This document shows, in pieces, positions 12,545-25,100 of a DNA stretch of 64,000 bases (position 1 is its first letter; the number at the start of each line of letters is the position of its first letter). A program made the position numbers and the translations under genes. The DNA comes from Misgurnus anguillicaudatus. Its lineage: Eukaryota > Chordata > Actinopteri > Cypriniformes > Cobitidae. The stretch is taken from NCBI RefSeq assembly GCF_027580225.2, contig NC_073361.2:28362501-28426500 (forward strand). Reading direction: 5' to 3'. The notes under the pieces were generated by a model that was given only the letters and a program-made list of their open reading frames with translations, had not been told where the DNA came from and made no database searches.

Positions 12545-13028
12545 GTCACGTGATCGCAGCTCATCCGTGCCGACCCTTTGTTGTTGGGATTTTAGGCAAG
12601 GAGAACAGCGATATTAACCCGACACGAAAACACCGACGTTTACCGCGAACCGCTCGGATAAAAACGACGTGCGACCCTCGATGCGCTTCGGCTTTGCTCT
12701 CATCTCAGTCGGATAACCAACAAAACACGCGAGCGTACGAGATGCACACAAAGACATCGGCGAGCTCATAGTACTGAGACGTTCACGAGCCCATGCAACA
12801 CACGCACGTGAACGCAAATCCGTGCAAATGTGCTCGTGATCGAAATGCACGCTCGATTTTAACCGGAGTGATGCTCGCACGACTTCATTTGCCTTCTTGG
12901 GACACAAACACGTTTTAAAAGGGGAAACATTGGAATACTTGGTCCTCATCATCAGCCATAGGCTGCTTTGTTTCTGGGCATCTTCATTGAACAGGTTAAA
13001 GAGGAGATACAGACCGCTGCTGGGCATC
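12545..13028 (+). promoter_or_regulatory. tmeff1: CpG-rich putative promoter and 5' leader of tmeff1
   Basis: Base composition changes here from AT-rich to CpG-rich, the usual look of a vertebrate promoter island. It opens with GTCACGTGAT, a CACGTG E-box with CLEAR-like flanks, at 12545-12554. The transcription start is not visible, so how much is leader is unknown. Open frames here are incidental. Confidence 0.5.
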
Positions 13029-13182
13029 ATGTCGGTGGGCAGTGGGCTTGTAAGGTGGACCGGTACCGAACTGTCTGTGTTCTGCTTGCTGACCATCACC
13101 ATCCCCACGGTGCTGGGATCAGTCCAGTCGGCCAACCCGCAGAACACCGACTGCGCATCCGGCAAAGGAAAAGGCTGCTTAG
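13029..13182 (+). CDS. tmeff1: tmeff1 exon 1 (coding part)
   Basis: Residues 1-51 plus one base. Signal peptide core LSVFCLLTITIPTVLG, then SANPQNTDCASGKGKGCL; the DC-x-GKGK word matches TMEFF1. Donor GTATGC. Confidence 0.93.
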
Positions 13183-16100
13183 GTATGCTCTCGAAATTGC
13201 ATGTGGAAATAAGTGCATGCTTTCTATCTTTGTTGCAGATATTTGTTTGGCTTGCATCTGGAAGATGGAGATTCACGCATGGCCTCTGGAGGCGTCCATG
13301 ATGCAGACAGTGTAGGGATGCAGAATAAAGCTGTTCCGGTGAAATAAACAGATGCGTGCGAATGCATGGGCTGATTTTTATTTGTGTGTTTCAAATGTCA
13401 TCCTTGAAAGGTTTTTTAGGTGAGGTATTCATCTCTGATACACAAATCAGGTGAGACTGAATATACGAGGCAGGCACGAACCCCACCCTTTCACATTAAA
13501 CCGTGCAATTGGGGTGCGGTAAATGAGATGCATGCATCTGGGTCCATGCATGGGCCGGTTTGATGTTTTAAGACACATGGTTAATCCTGGCTGTGGCTTG
13601 AGAAGGAGTGGGGGGTTTGTGTTATCCCGAATGTTGACCGATGGGCCCATTTTAAAAGCCTTGCATGATGCATTGATGTCCGGCTAGTATTGCTTTGTAT
13701 CTAAGTATAAGCACGATACATGTAAGCAATTTGGCGACGATAGTGGTCAGTGCTCTGTTATGTTGTTTCAATTGCACCACAATGTTTAAAAAGCCTGTTT
13801 AGTTAAACACACAACGTGCATTGGTTGTTTGTGTACATTTCATACCTCGTTGACAAAGACATTCAGAGGATTAACCAGCGAATTGGCAACCTGATGACTT
13901 TTTGCATATGGACGGCATGCAAAATATCAAAACAGGAAGCCTTTAGTGTGTAACCGTTTGACAAAATGGTCATCCGTAGTCTTTTGGGTCATTAATGTAA
14001 ACTCTCCAGATGGGCTCTCTTTCTAGTTTTGGTCTATATCCTGACACCCTTTTTGTCACCTAGAATTAATAGAAGGGAAAGCGCTTGACAAAAGCGTCCA
14101 TTGTGCGCTGGAGTTTCAGCGCATTCAAAGCTTCAGGCATCAGAGGTTTAATCAGTGGCCGTCCTGCATAAACGCAGGGTTGGTTTTGTAAAAGGCAGGG
14201 ACACAATGGAGAGAGTCTCAGGGGTATCAGAATCACCCCTAGCAGTTGGCCAGTTGTTACCACGAGCAAAAAACGAAGCCTTTATTGATGCCCCTCGGCT
14301 TGCTGTCACTAATTCACTAGACATTATGTTTTATTTTCTTAATAAAAGTCTAGTTGCAATAATAGTACTTAGTGTTTTATGGTTCCTCGTGTCAGTTTTG
14401 TTGACGGGTCGGGTATAGGATTTGGTCTTTAAGGATTCTCCATTGGAGTTTGAATACACTTTTAAAAGTAAAGGCCATGATTCTTTAAAAAAGGCATTGT
14501 GCACCTTTATTTTTAAGAGTATACATTTCATTTGTGGGCATGCATGCATGCTTTTGTAATTCTAAAATCTCTGACCTCAAATAACAAAACCTTAAGTCCT
14601 TATAAGTGTAGGCCTAATGTACGTCTTAATGTATTGTTTTTACATTTTAACATCTAAATTTTTAGCTAATGCCATTAGATAATGTGTTTCAAATAGAATT
14701 TGCTGTGAGTACATCCTGTGCATTTATCAATCAAGACAGCAGTCTTGATTTTACGAACGCAGGACGTGCAATTATTTTTTAAGTACTCCTCGGCTCTTGA
14801 AGCGCATCTCTTCAAACGCGGAGCTCGCATCTGATTGAATATCAATTGACACGCAACCGGCATTTTCTATTCAGGGATACGGCCGTCCTAAACCAAGGCT
14901 GTGTTTGAAAACCCAACTCTTATAGTCGTCAGTCAATTTAATGGCTTTCCATTGAACAGTCAAACGGCCTCTAAATCACTGGGGTACGAGGGAGACGCTT
15001 TATGCACGCATCCAGTCCACGGCTCTGAAATCAATGGTAGCCGCTGTGGCGGGGCGAGAGGTCGGCCGGAGGGAAGCGCCATTGCAAAGCTTTGCATAAT
15101 GCATGGAGATGCAGTCGTTGCATGCAAACCCATTTAAAGCAATATGTTCGCCATGCATGCTGTCGTGGTGTTTCAGGCCTGAGTTGATGGAGTGCTTCAT
15201 GCGTCAAAATATTATATTGTGCACTCAAAGAATATAAAGGTTCCTAAAATGTCACATTTTATGGTTCCCTAAGAACCTTTTTGTTGTACAAAAGCTCTTT
15301 GTTGTTTCTACAGATTATAATCTTTAACTAAAATGTTCTTTAAAGGATTAGTCCATTTTCTTAAAAAAATCCAGATAATTTTCTCACCACCATGTCATCC
15401 AAAATGCCGATGTCCCTCCCCGTTCAGCCGAGAAGAAATCACGCTTTTTGAGGAAAACACTGCAGGATTCCTCTCATTTTAATGGACCCCAACACTTAAC
15501 AGTTCCAATGCAGCCCAAAATTGCCGTTTCAAAGGACTCCAAACGATCCCAAACGAGGCACAAGGGTCCCATCCAGCGAAACGATTGTCATTCTTGGCAA
15601 GAAAAATAAAAAATATGCACTTTTAAACCACAACTTCTCGTTTTCCCTGGTCCTGGGATGCGCCAGCACGACCTCACGCAATACGTCATAACGTCAAGAG
15701 GTCACGCATGACGTATCAAAACTATGCCCCAGTGTTTACAAGTGTGGAGACAGAGGACCGTTCCGACGTTGTTTTATGTCGAATGAAACTAATTAATGTC
15801 AGTTTATTGTTTAAAATGGTGCGCAAATGTGCGTTTCATATATGTAACACGTGACCTTTCCACGGCATTACGCAGTTACGTGAGGTCGCGCTGGCGCGTC
15901 ACAGGACCGGAGATGGACGAGAAGTTGTGGATTAAAACTTTATAGATTAAAACTGTGGATTTTTTATTTTTCTTGCCAAAAATGACAATCGTTTCGCTAG
16001 ATAAGACCTTATGCCTCGTTTGAGATCGTTTAGAGTCCTTTGAAACGGCAATTTTAAACTGCATTAAAACTGTTATGTGTTGGGGTCCATTAAAGTCCAT

Positions 16101-19100
16101 TAAAATTAGAAAAATCCTGGAATGTTTTCCTCAAAAAACATAATTTCTTCTCGACTGAACAAAGAAAGACATCAACATTTTGGATGACATGGTGGTGAGT
16201 AAATTATCTGGATTTTTTAAATAAAATGGACTAATCCTTTAAGGAACCAAAAATGTTTTTCATATGGCATTGTTTATTTATAATGTTTACGCAAGGAATA
16301 ATTGACGATGGGAATTATTTTGAAATAATTCAAAGGAGTCAATACATTGCTCTGGTGGTTATTTTAAGACTTTTGACTGGTCAGGTGTGCGTTTATTGAG
16401 AAATAATGCATACAACATTTCTCAACCATTCAGAATAAAGCATTCAACAGCCCTGTAGAATAATTAAAATATAATCTGAAAAGGTTTAAATGAATGCTTA
16501 ACAAACATGCTTGAAATGGCTGCAGGTTGTATACGATTTTTATCTCAAATCGACCCATGCATTTTCTTTCTAAAGCCCCATATTGTTAAAAGCTTCAAGC
16601 TGTGTGTACGACCGCATACCTATTTTATGTCATACCACCGAGTAGTGTTTTGGTCCTAAAATGCTTCCTAAGTGAACTCTGATGTCATGCTTGTGGATTC
16701 AGGCAGTATATAATTAAGAGGCAATTATTTTAAGGAAGCCCTTCACAGATGGTGCCTTCAAAGAGACCCAGCCCCACTGTAACCACATTTACTCCCACCC
16801 AAATGAACCAAGCTGCTAGTCTTTTGTTTCTTCATCTATAGTTACACCATTACTTTGAAGTATGCAAGGAGAACGAACTTTCGAGTTTAACCCTCAGAGG
16901 ACCTCATTCAGGAACCAATTTACCCTGTTGCGCTCTTTAAAATAAAGTTTCCCAATGGCCTTTGTTAGCCTTTATGGTTACATAAAGTATCTATCTGTCT
17001 GTCCATCCATCCTGTGATACAATTTTTCCAAACATAACGTTAATGACAGAATATCATATATTATTATTATTATATATTGGATACGTATATAACCTAATAT
17101 ACAGCTGTGGAAAAATTAGGAGACCACTTCAAGATTATTTTCAGTTTTTCTAGATGTACTATTTATAGGTATGCGTTTAAGTAAAATGTTTTATTCTTTA
17201 CATTTCTGCCGAGGTCCTATTAAAAAATAACGTTTTTATTTACTGAACTTTGAAATAAGGAAAACATGGTCCAAATAACAAAAAAGATACAGGGGTAGTT
17301 TCCCAGACAGGGTTTAGGTTAAGCCAGGACTAGGCCTTAGTTATATTAAGACATTTAAGTAGTGCATCTTGAGACAAAATCACACCACTGTCAGGCCCAG
17401 ATTGGCCATAGGGAGGACCGGGAGAATTCCCGGTGGGCCGGTCTGTTTTTTTTTTTTTGGCCACGAGGGCCGGTGTTGTCATGCATCTGGTTGAAGGTTG
17501 CTGTCCCTAGGCTGCCAGTACTTATCAAGCCCTACTCGCATAATTTGCATGTGAGATTTGTCACCGGTGATTTATGCCAAAGTTGATTGTGTCACGACAC
17601 TTATTGGAAGAATTCTTGCCATAGGGTCCATAACATTTAAAACGCATAGAAAACACAGGACGCGCTGTTTTCTTCGTTTTTTCAAAGCGCTCGCCTGTGA
17701 GTTTTGTTTCAGACGCGCCTACATTTGAGCGCGCATCTAGATTTAAAATAAACTTGAGCGTGACTTGACATGAACGGCCTCTAAAAGGAAAAAGATCTAC
17801 AAATCGTAATTTTTTAAATTTTTAATCATAACAATAAATCATCTATGAATAGTCATTATTCATCGTCAACAAAAAATATTTGATGCAACACTCATCAGTT
17901 TATTTCACTGCAAAAAATAACTTTCTTACTTAGTATTTTTGTCTTGTTTTCAGTAAAAATATCTAAAAATTCTTAAATTAAGACATATTTACTTGATGAG
18001 CAAAATAGGAAATACCTAAGTCTAGTTTTTATACAAAAATATAAAATGTAAGCAAATGTGTGCTTAAAATAAGAAAAAAAATCTTAAATTAAGTGTTTAT
18101 GAAAAAAGTAAATTTATTTGAAGAAAGTTTTTCTTATTCCATTGGCAGATTTTTTGCTTGTTTTAAGCACTAATTAACTTAAAATGTATATTTTTGGTCT
18201 AAAATCTAGACTAACCAGGTCATTTTGCTCATCAAGAAAATACATCTTAATTTAAGAATTTTTAGATATTTTTCCTGAAAACAAGACGAAAATACTGAGT
18301 AAGAAAGACTTTTTTTTGCAGTGTATTGGAAAAAAGTTAGTTTTATATGAATATGATGTTTTCTCAAGTAAAACAAAATGTTGAAAGTCAATTATATACA
18401 CTGCAAAAAATTATTGTCAAGAAAAATATTTATTAGTATTTTTGTCTTGTTTTCAGTAAAAATATCTAAAAATTCTTAAATTAAGACGTATTTTCTTGAT
18501 GAGCAAAACGACCCAAGAAAATAAGTCTAGTTTTTAGACCAAAAATATTAAATTTAAGTGATTTTGTGCATAAAAAAGCAAAAAATGGGGTAAGCAAATT
18601 TTTCTTGAATTTTTGAATTTAGTGTTTAAGAAAAATGCTCAAGATTTTTTGCTTACCCCATTGGCAGATTGTTTTGCTTGTTTTATGCAAAAAATCACTT
18701 AAATTTGATATTTTTTAAACAAGACAAAAAGAAAAAAAAAATTCTCGAAAATAATTTTTTGCAGTGCAGTCTTTTACATTGCTTTTGGGTGACTTTATGT
18801 CGGTCATAAGTTTTGCTTTTGTTGGAATTCAACAGACAATGAACAGAAATGGTCATAATACATGATTAAAGGCAAAACTGGAGTGGTCTCTTAATTTTTC
18901 TGTGGCTGTATGTGTACAAGAACCATAAGTACCCTATTTGACAACAACATCAACTTATGCACTTTTTAAGTTAATATTGTATATTAATTCCTGCTTTAAG
19001 TATATAAAAATCCAGTTAGAGGACTGACTACATCTCTCTAGATAATTTACTGCCTAACTGCAGTTGAGTTGATCAAACTTCATTAAGCAACAGTATTGTG

Positions 19101-22100
19101 GATCAAAGCTCACTTCCCGACCGCTGGACCACATCAACCGTGTGACAGCTTCATACCTTACATTCTTTGATCTCACAGTTACAGACTATGAGATGCATAT
19201 ATCAACTTCTTTGATCTCAGAGATTCGTCTGAAGTCATTACAACAGCAATAAATTCTGGTCGAAAGTCATTATTAAAAAAGCCCTTTACGTTTACCACAG
19301 CCCTCAGCCTTAGTATGCCACGCAATGGCTGCCAAAACATACATTTTTATGGTATGAAGTAGATTTTATTTTTGTACTTGTTACCACCACTATAAATGAC
19401 TGTTACTCTTTGGCTTGCCTTATAAGTTGTCCTGTCTAAATTTGTGTTTCTTTCTCATTTGCGAGGGGCGAAGAAAGACACTACAGAATAGAAAAAAGCT
19501 TTCTAATGCTCTTTTCCCTTACAGCAGTTTATAGTTGTGCAATTAAAACACAGCCCAGAGCGTTTAGACTCGTACAGAAACACAGGCTTACTTCTCTCCT
19601 GAGAATACTAAACACATATTAACGCCGTTAGATTAAAGAGAATTGAGTACTTCAAAGTAGATGTTGATGACAACTATATACAGTTTGTTGTTTATGTGTT
19701 ATACCATTGATATTATGTAAATATATTCAATATGAGAATTTTAAAGTCCCCGTGTGTAAAATAACTTCTTTATGCCTTAAAATAGCTAAATGTAACTAGG
19801 GCTGCATAATGATTAATCGCGATTAATCGTTTGCAGAATAAAAGTTTTTGTTTACATTATATATGTTTGTGTACTGTGTATAATATTTATGTATATGTAA
19901 ATTCACACACATGCATGTATAATTTTAATAAAGTATTTATATATAATATAAATGTACAAATGTATATACACACGTAAGCATTTTTAAAATATATACATGC
20001 ATGTATGTGTGTGTTTATATATCGTGATTAATCGTTATGCAGCCCTAAATGTAACAACTTCTATCCTTGCTTCATCAAGTATTTGCAGATATATGAATAT
20101 GCAAATTAGTCTCTGGCTCCACTCAATCACAACAGATCAAACAACCTGATCCATTCAGTCAACACATTGATGTGATTGGTTAAAACATGCTTGTGATGTA
20201 AAAACCAGGGGCTTTAAAAACTTACTTTTTACCAGAGGGGAACTTTATGGAGATATTAAATAATCCTAATGGGACAACCAAAATAGTAGATACATATCAT
20301 AATATAGGCTACTGTATTCTTGTAGACTAGTTAAGCAGCCTGGTTAGTACGATGCAATCTCATGGTAATGGGCTTACCTCACGCAAATTCGTACATACTA
20401 ATTCGTATTAATTCATACGACCACATTTTAGTACGATTTGCCTTGAGCGGGGTTAGGTTTCGTTATTGTTTTTATTCATGAGAATCGTACGTTTTTGCAC
20501 GATTAACTTCGTATGAATTAATAGAATTAAATCAGTGAATTAATTAATTATATATCGTAACATATGTACAAATTCTCGTGAGATTAGGCTGGTCTTTTTG
20601 TCGCGCATCATATGAACAAACTGGAAAACAGGTCTCATCGTTTTCGCTTGTCGAGAAAACGAGTTTTTATTTGTTGCATTTATTCTGTTTTAGGATCCAA
20701 ATATCAGAAAGAAGAATAGTATAAAGAATAAAACTTAAAATATCAATCAGTTGTGCTTATCTTTGGTAGCTCCTTTGAAGGCATCTTGAGTAAAACATAT
20801 TTATATTTAATGAAGCGTACGCAGAAGAACTGAACCGGAAGTACTGTTACCTGTTTTGCAGAATACGGAAGTTTGTTGCGCAAAACCCCTCATTCGTAAA
20901 TATTTTAGATGGCTAATTTGTATTTATTCAAATATTTTTGCTTTCATTCCTGTGACATTGGGGTTAGTGGTGGGGTTTCATTTTTTTTTATTAATCATAC
21001 GAATTGGCTAACTAGCTATTGGCTATTTTCTACATAAGTCCACTCTCGAAGGAGTGAATAATTCATTTGGCACAAGCATCGGTGGACGAGTAGTGGCTAG
21101 CTGTGAATGTACATCAGTCATACACTCATTATTGCTGTGCATTGTGGGATTGAATGAGTGCACTCAATAATATCCACTATGATTTTGGACACTACTAAAA
21201 ATAGATGTTACCTCCAATAGTGCACTATTTAAGGGTAAAGGGAGCTACTTCGAACACAGCCATTGATATTTATTCCCACATATGCATCAAACTTGTTTCC
21301 AAATCGTTTTTATTCCATAAACTGTGGAAACAAGAGGAAACATAATATCATTTGATGCAGAAAAAGTAATTAAGTCTAAATTTAAGGTTCAGTGTCGAGC
21401 TATAACGCAACAGCTTCCTGTTTTAATGAGAGACTTTGCAGGGCCTATTGACCCGTAGAGGAGATGACTATTGACTGGTCGTGAGCGGATGAGCTGTTTG
21501 GCTACAGGCAATGGACTGATGTCCTTATCTTTCAGATGCCATTGATTTCAGCCAGTGCTCTGATTATCTTTGCTCACTGTGAGATCTTGGTCTCATGGCC
21601 CACTTTAGTCCCGCACACTTTGTGGGCATTGTGTTTGTTTGGAGATGTACGCTTAAATCTAGGACACTTTAGATGAGGCAGCTTTAAGAAGCATCGCATG
21701 CAGGAGCTTTGTCGTTAAGGTTACAGTTTATCTCAGTAGATTAATATCCGAGGAAAAATATGTGAGGACTTCTGTATGATGTGGTAATATTCAGTCCCTC
21801 CAGAAAAACGTGATTATGCGATTGCATTATTTAAAGCAACACTATGTAGTTTTTTTTACCTTTAATAATGTCTCTAAAATTATTTCAGTGATAGAACAAC
21901 TTTTAACTGGACAAATTGTACTGTTGCTGCAACCTGAGCAGCCTCCTAGCTGCTACAAGCACACTCTGACAGTGGCGGTGGAGGGTAGAGCACACAGCCC
22001 CGCCCCTCCCCGTGCCTGCAGAAGAGTGTCTGATACCAGGCACTGTTGCGCTTTTCAACCACATGGGGGAGCTGTAAGTCATTTTTACATGGAAACTACA

Positions 22101-25100
22101 TAGTGTTGCTTTAACACAAAATCAGCCAAAGTCCACATATTTATGCGGGGGACGCATTTTTTTCAAATACGCCGCACTTTCGCAGCATAAATTGCAGATG
22201 TCCATGTGCAAAATATGCGGTGCTTGGATGATTTCATAATCCCCGCATTTTCGTAGCAAAAATCACATATATCTTAGCAGAAAGTTGTAAAATGTTGCAT
22301 TTACCTCACACAAGCGCAGCCATGTCCCCTGTTGCCATGGGAACGTTATGAAGTGACATGAACATCATTAAAAATCTGCAAAAGTTAAAAACAGTTTATG
22401 CAAGTTCCCGCAATTTTTGCAAGTTCCCGCAATTTCATTCCATAAAATTGCATAAATATCACGCATATTCCATCACATTTTTTAAGAAAACATGCCGCAA
22501 GATCAAGGATTTTTGCCCGCAACAATAAAAAAAAATGTTTTTCTTGAAGGACTGAATATTTGCAAGCATTGTCAAAACGGTGAGAAAAATGCAACATTTG
22601 AGAGTTTACAGTAAAAAGATGCTTACCGCTATTTGTTTGAGTATGCGGTAGCATGCTGTATTTTATAACACAGAAGAATCTGCTTATTAAATGTAATATG
22701 GTGTGTGTATATAAGCAATAAGGTATGAAAGGTATTATTCACAATACAGCACAGCCTCGAAAACCTTATTGCTTTTATAAAATGGTTACCACACAATACA
22801 AATATTAAAGCACAAAAAAAATGCATCAACGCAACTTTCATGAAGTTAAATCTGGGGGCGCTTGCCAGCATATTTTCATCTAAGCACTTATGATATTTCT
22901 GCTTTGTTGGTTGGTTATTGTGATATTTGTCCCGCCCCTTCTCCACTGTGATTGGATGGCCGAGTAAGAAGTGACATTGAGAGATGAGCATTTCACCCAA
23001 AGTTTATGTATTTTTTTCCACATTACAGAATACATAATAATAATAAACTTATCCAAGCTATGGCCAGCCCAGTCTCACGAAATTTCGTTATATAGTCACG
23101 TATTTTTTTGATTCTTTTTTCGTGCTATTATCACGAAATTTCGTGATCGCATAATGAATTCCTGTTTTCGTTTGATTATCACGTATTGGTTACTCAACTG
23201 TTTTGTCCTATTTTCTTACCAGTGTTGCTTCGGTTTAGGGTTAGATTTACACAAAATGACATCCCTACCCAAACCCAACTCTAACCCTATCGCCAGGCGA
23301 CATTTAAAAAAATAAATCAGAAATAAGAAATAATAGTATAAACCAACATATAAAGTGACATTCTAATGCAAGCACCAAATCTAACCCTAAACCGAAGCGA
23401 CAATGGTTTAAAAATAGGAAAAAGCAGTTGAGTAACCAATACGTGATAATCACACGAAAACAGGAATTCGTTATACGATCACGAAAAAAACACAAAATTT
23501 CGTGATAATAGCACGAAAAAGAATAAAAAAATACGTGACTATATCACAAAACTACGTTTCATTTTATCAAGAAGCTTCTTAAAGTTTCACTTTAGGATGA
23601 ATTTTAAAGAATATCGATGGAGTTTAATCTGGGCTCTTATTGGCTGCTTTTCCTTCAATTTATCACTCCAAGGGTGTTTTCAGACCTGTAAATCGATTGC
23701 TTTGTTCTGAAACTTGGGGTTAAATGCCTACAATGTTGTAATTTCATATTGGTTCAGTTCGCATTCACAAGGCAATGTTTCCAAATTAACCAGACTTTGT
23801 TAATACAAGTCACATGCGAGTAAACTCTCCTTTGATTGGTCAGAGTACATCTGTTTATTTTCTGTGAATTTTTGGGATTATTATATTTGTATTCCACACA
23901 AATAAAGTAATACTAGAAAGCCCAGGATGTCCTCTTGACAAAACAGTAAGATTCAAATAGGTTGAATAAATTGAGCTTGACTCAAACTCATGTCCACTAC
24001 AGAGGACAAAATGAATTGCTGGGTCTCAGGAGGATATTACTACTGTACAAAACCTATTAGCTTGATGTGAACTCATTATCGTGTCGTCTGTTCCCGCAGG
24101 CACTGTTCCTAACACATCGTTTATCAAAGCACATTAACACTTTCACAGATTAATCACTCATCTTTATCAACATCCTTATTAATGAACTTCTTGTTCTTGT
24201 TTTTTGAGTTTTTTGTACAGACTCTCTCCAAAATAACTTTGATGGGTTTCTGTGGCCACAACATTTGTGTTGTTTTTCAGATGCACAGCTCGGACACATG
24301 CCAGAAACCGTCATTAAAAGTGTGTGTCCCTCTGTTTTAAACCTCATCTGCTTAAATTAACACAAGGTTGATGGCTGTTATGTGTCCTTTATTTGCATGT
24401 GTCATAATACCCTGCTGTATTGTTCATTTATATGAAATCCTCATAGGGATAAGTGCACTGTAAAAAATTGCTGTAGTTATGAAACTGTTTGCCAGTAACT
24501 TACTGTGGATTTAAATTTATGTTATTTACTGGCAACAGTTAAACATTAACAAGTCTTTGTCGGAGCCCATGGTGTAGTGGGCAGTGCTCCAACATGTGGT
24601 GTTTTTGCACTTCGATTTCGATTCCCGGCTCGTGGTCATTTGCCGATCCCCTCTTTCCTGTACTTTCCTGTCATCTCCTAAACTCACTGTTAAATTTAAA
24701 AAAGGCCAAAACTGGCCAAAAAAATATAACTTAAAAAAAACATTAAAAAGTCTTTGTCTTTACTGAATAAAACTATAAAATAACAGCCTTAGGCAAAGCA
24801 TTCTGGGAGTCAGAAATCCCCATCAACCTTTTTATGTTTTTCATTCAGATTTTGGTTCCCAATTTTTAACAAAGTGTTGCCAGTAAATAATATAAATTTA
24901 AATTTACAGTAAGTTACTGGCAAACAGCTGCATAACTACAGCATTTTTTTGTAAACTGTTGCCAGTATATAACATACATTAAATCTACAGTAACTTACTG
25001 GCTTACAGCTGCATGACTACAGCATTTTTTACTACTTTTACTAGTTTTTTACTACTTTTTAGTAACTACAGCAATTTTTTACAAACAGTTGCCAGTAAAT

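Larger units (their letters stand above)
17100..18910. mobile_element. Tc1-like non-autonomous element with two nested insertions
   Basis: Outer ends TACAGCTGTGGAAAAATTAG and inverted TAATTTTTCTGTGGCTGTA, starting and ending with TA. Inside are a GGTAGTTTCCCAGACAGGG fragment (about 17292) and two CACTGCAAAAA elements. 16276-17099 has nothing recognised. Confidence 0.7.

Noticed and set aside
12614..13276. 220-aa minus-strand open frame over tmeff1 exon 1
   Set aside because: Shadow of a CpG-rich exon and leader; no family resemblance.
24562..24640. Possible tRNA gene (A-box and B-box words)
   Set aside because: No cloverleaf; body, A-rich end and target duplication show a SINE.
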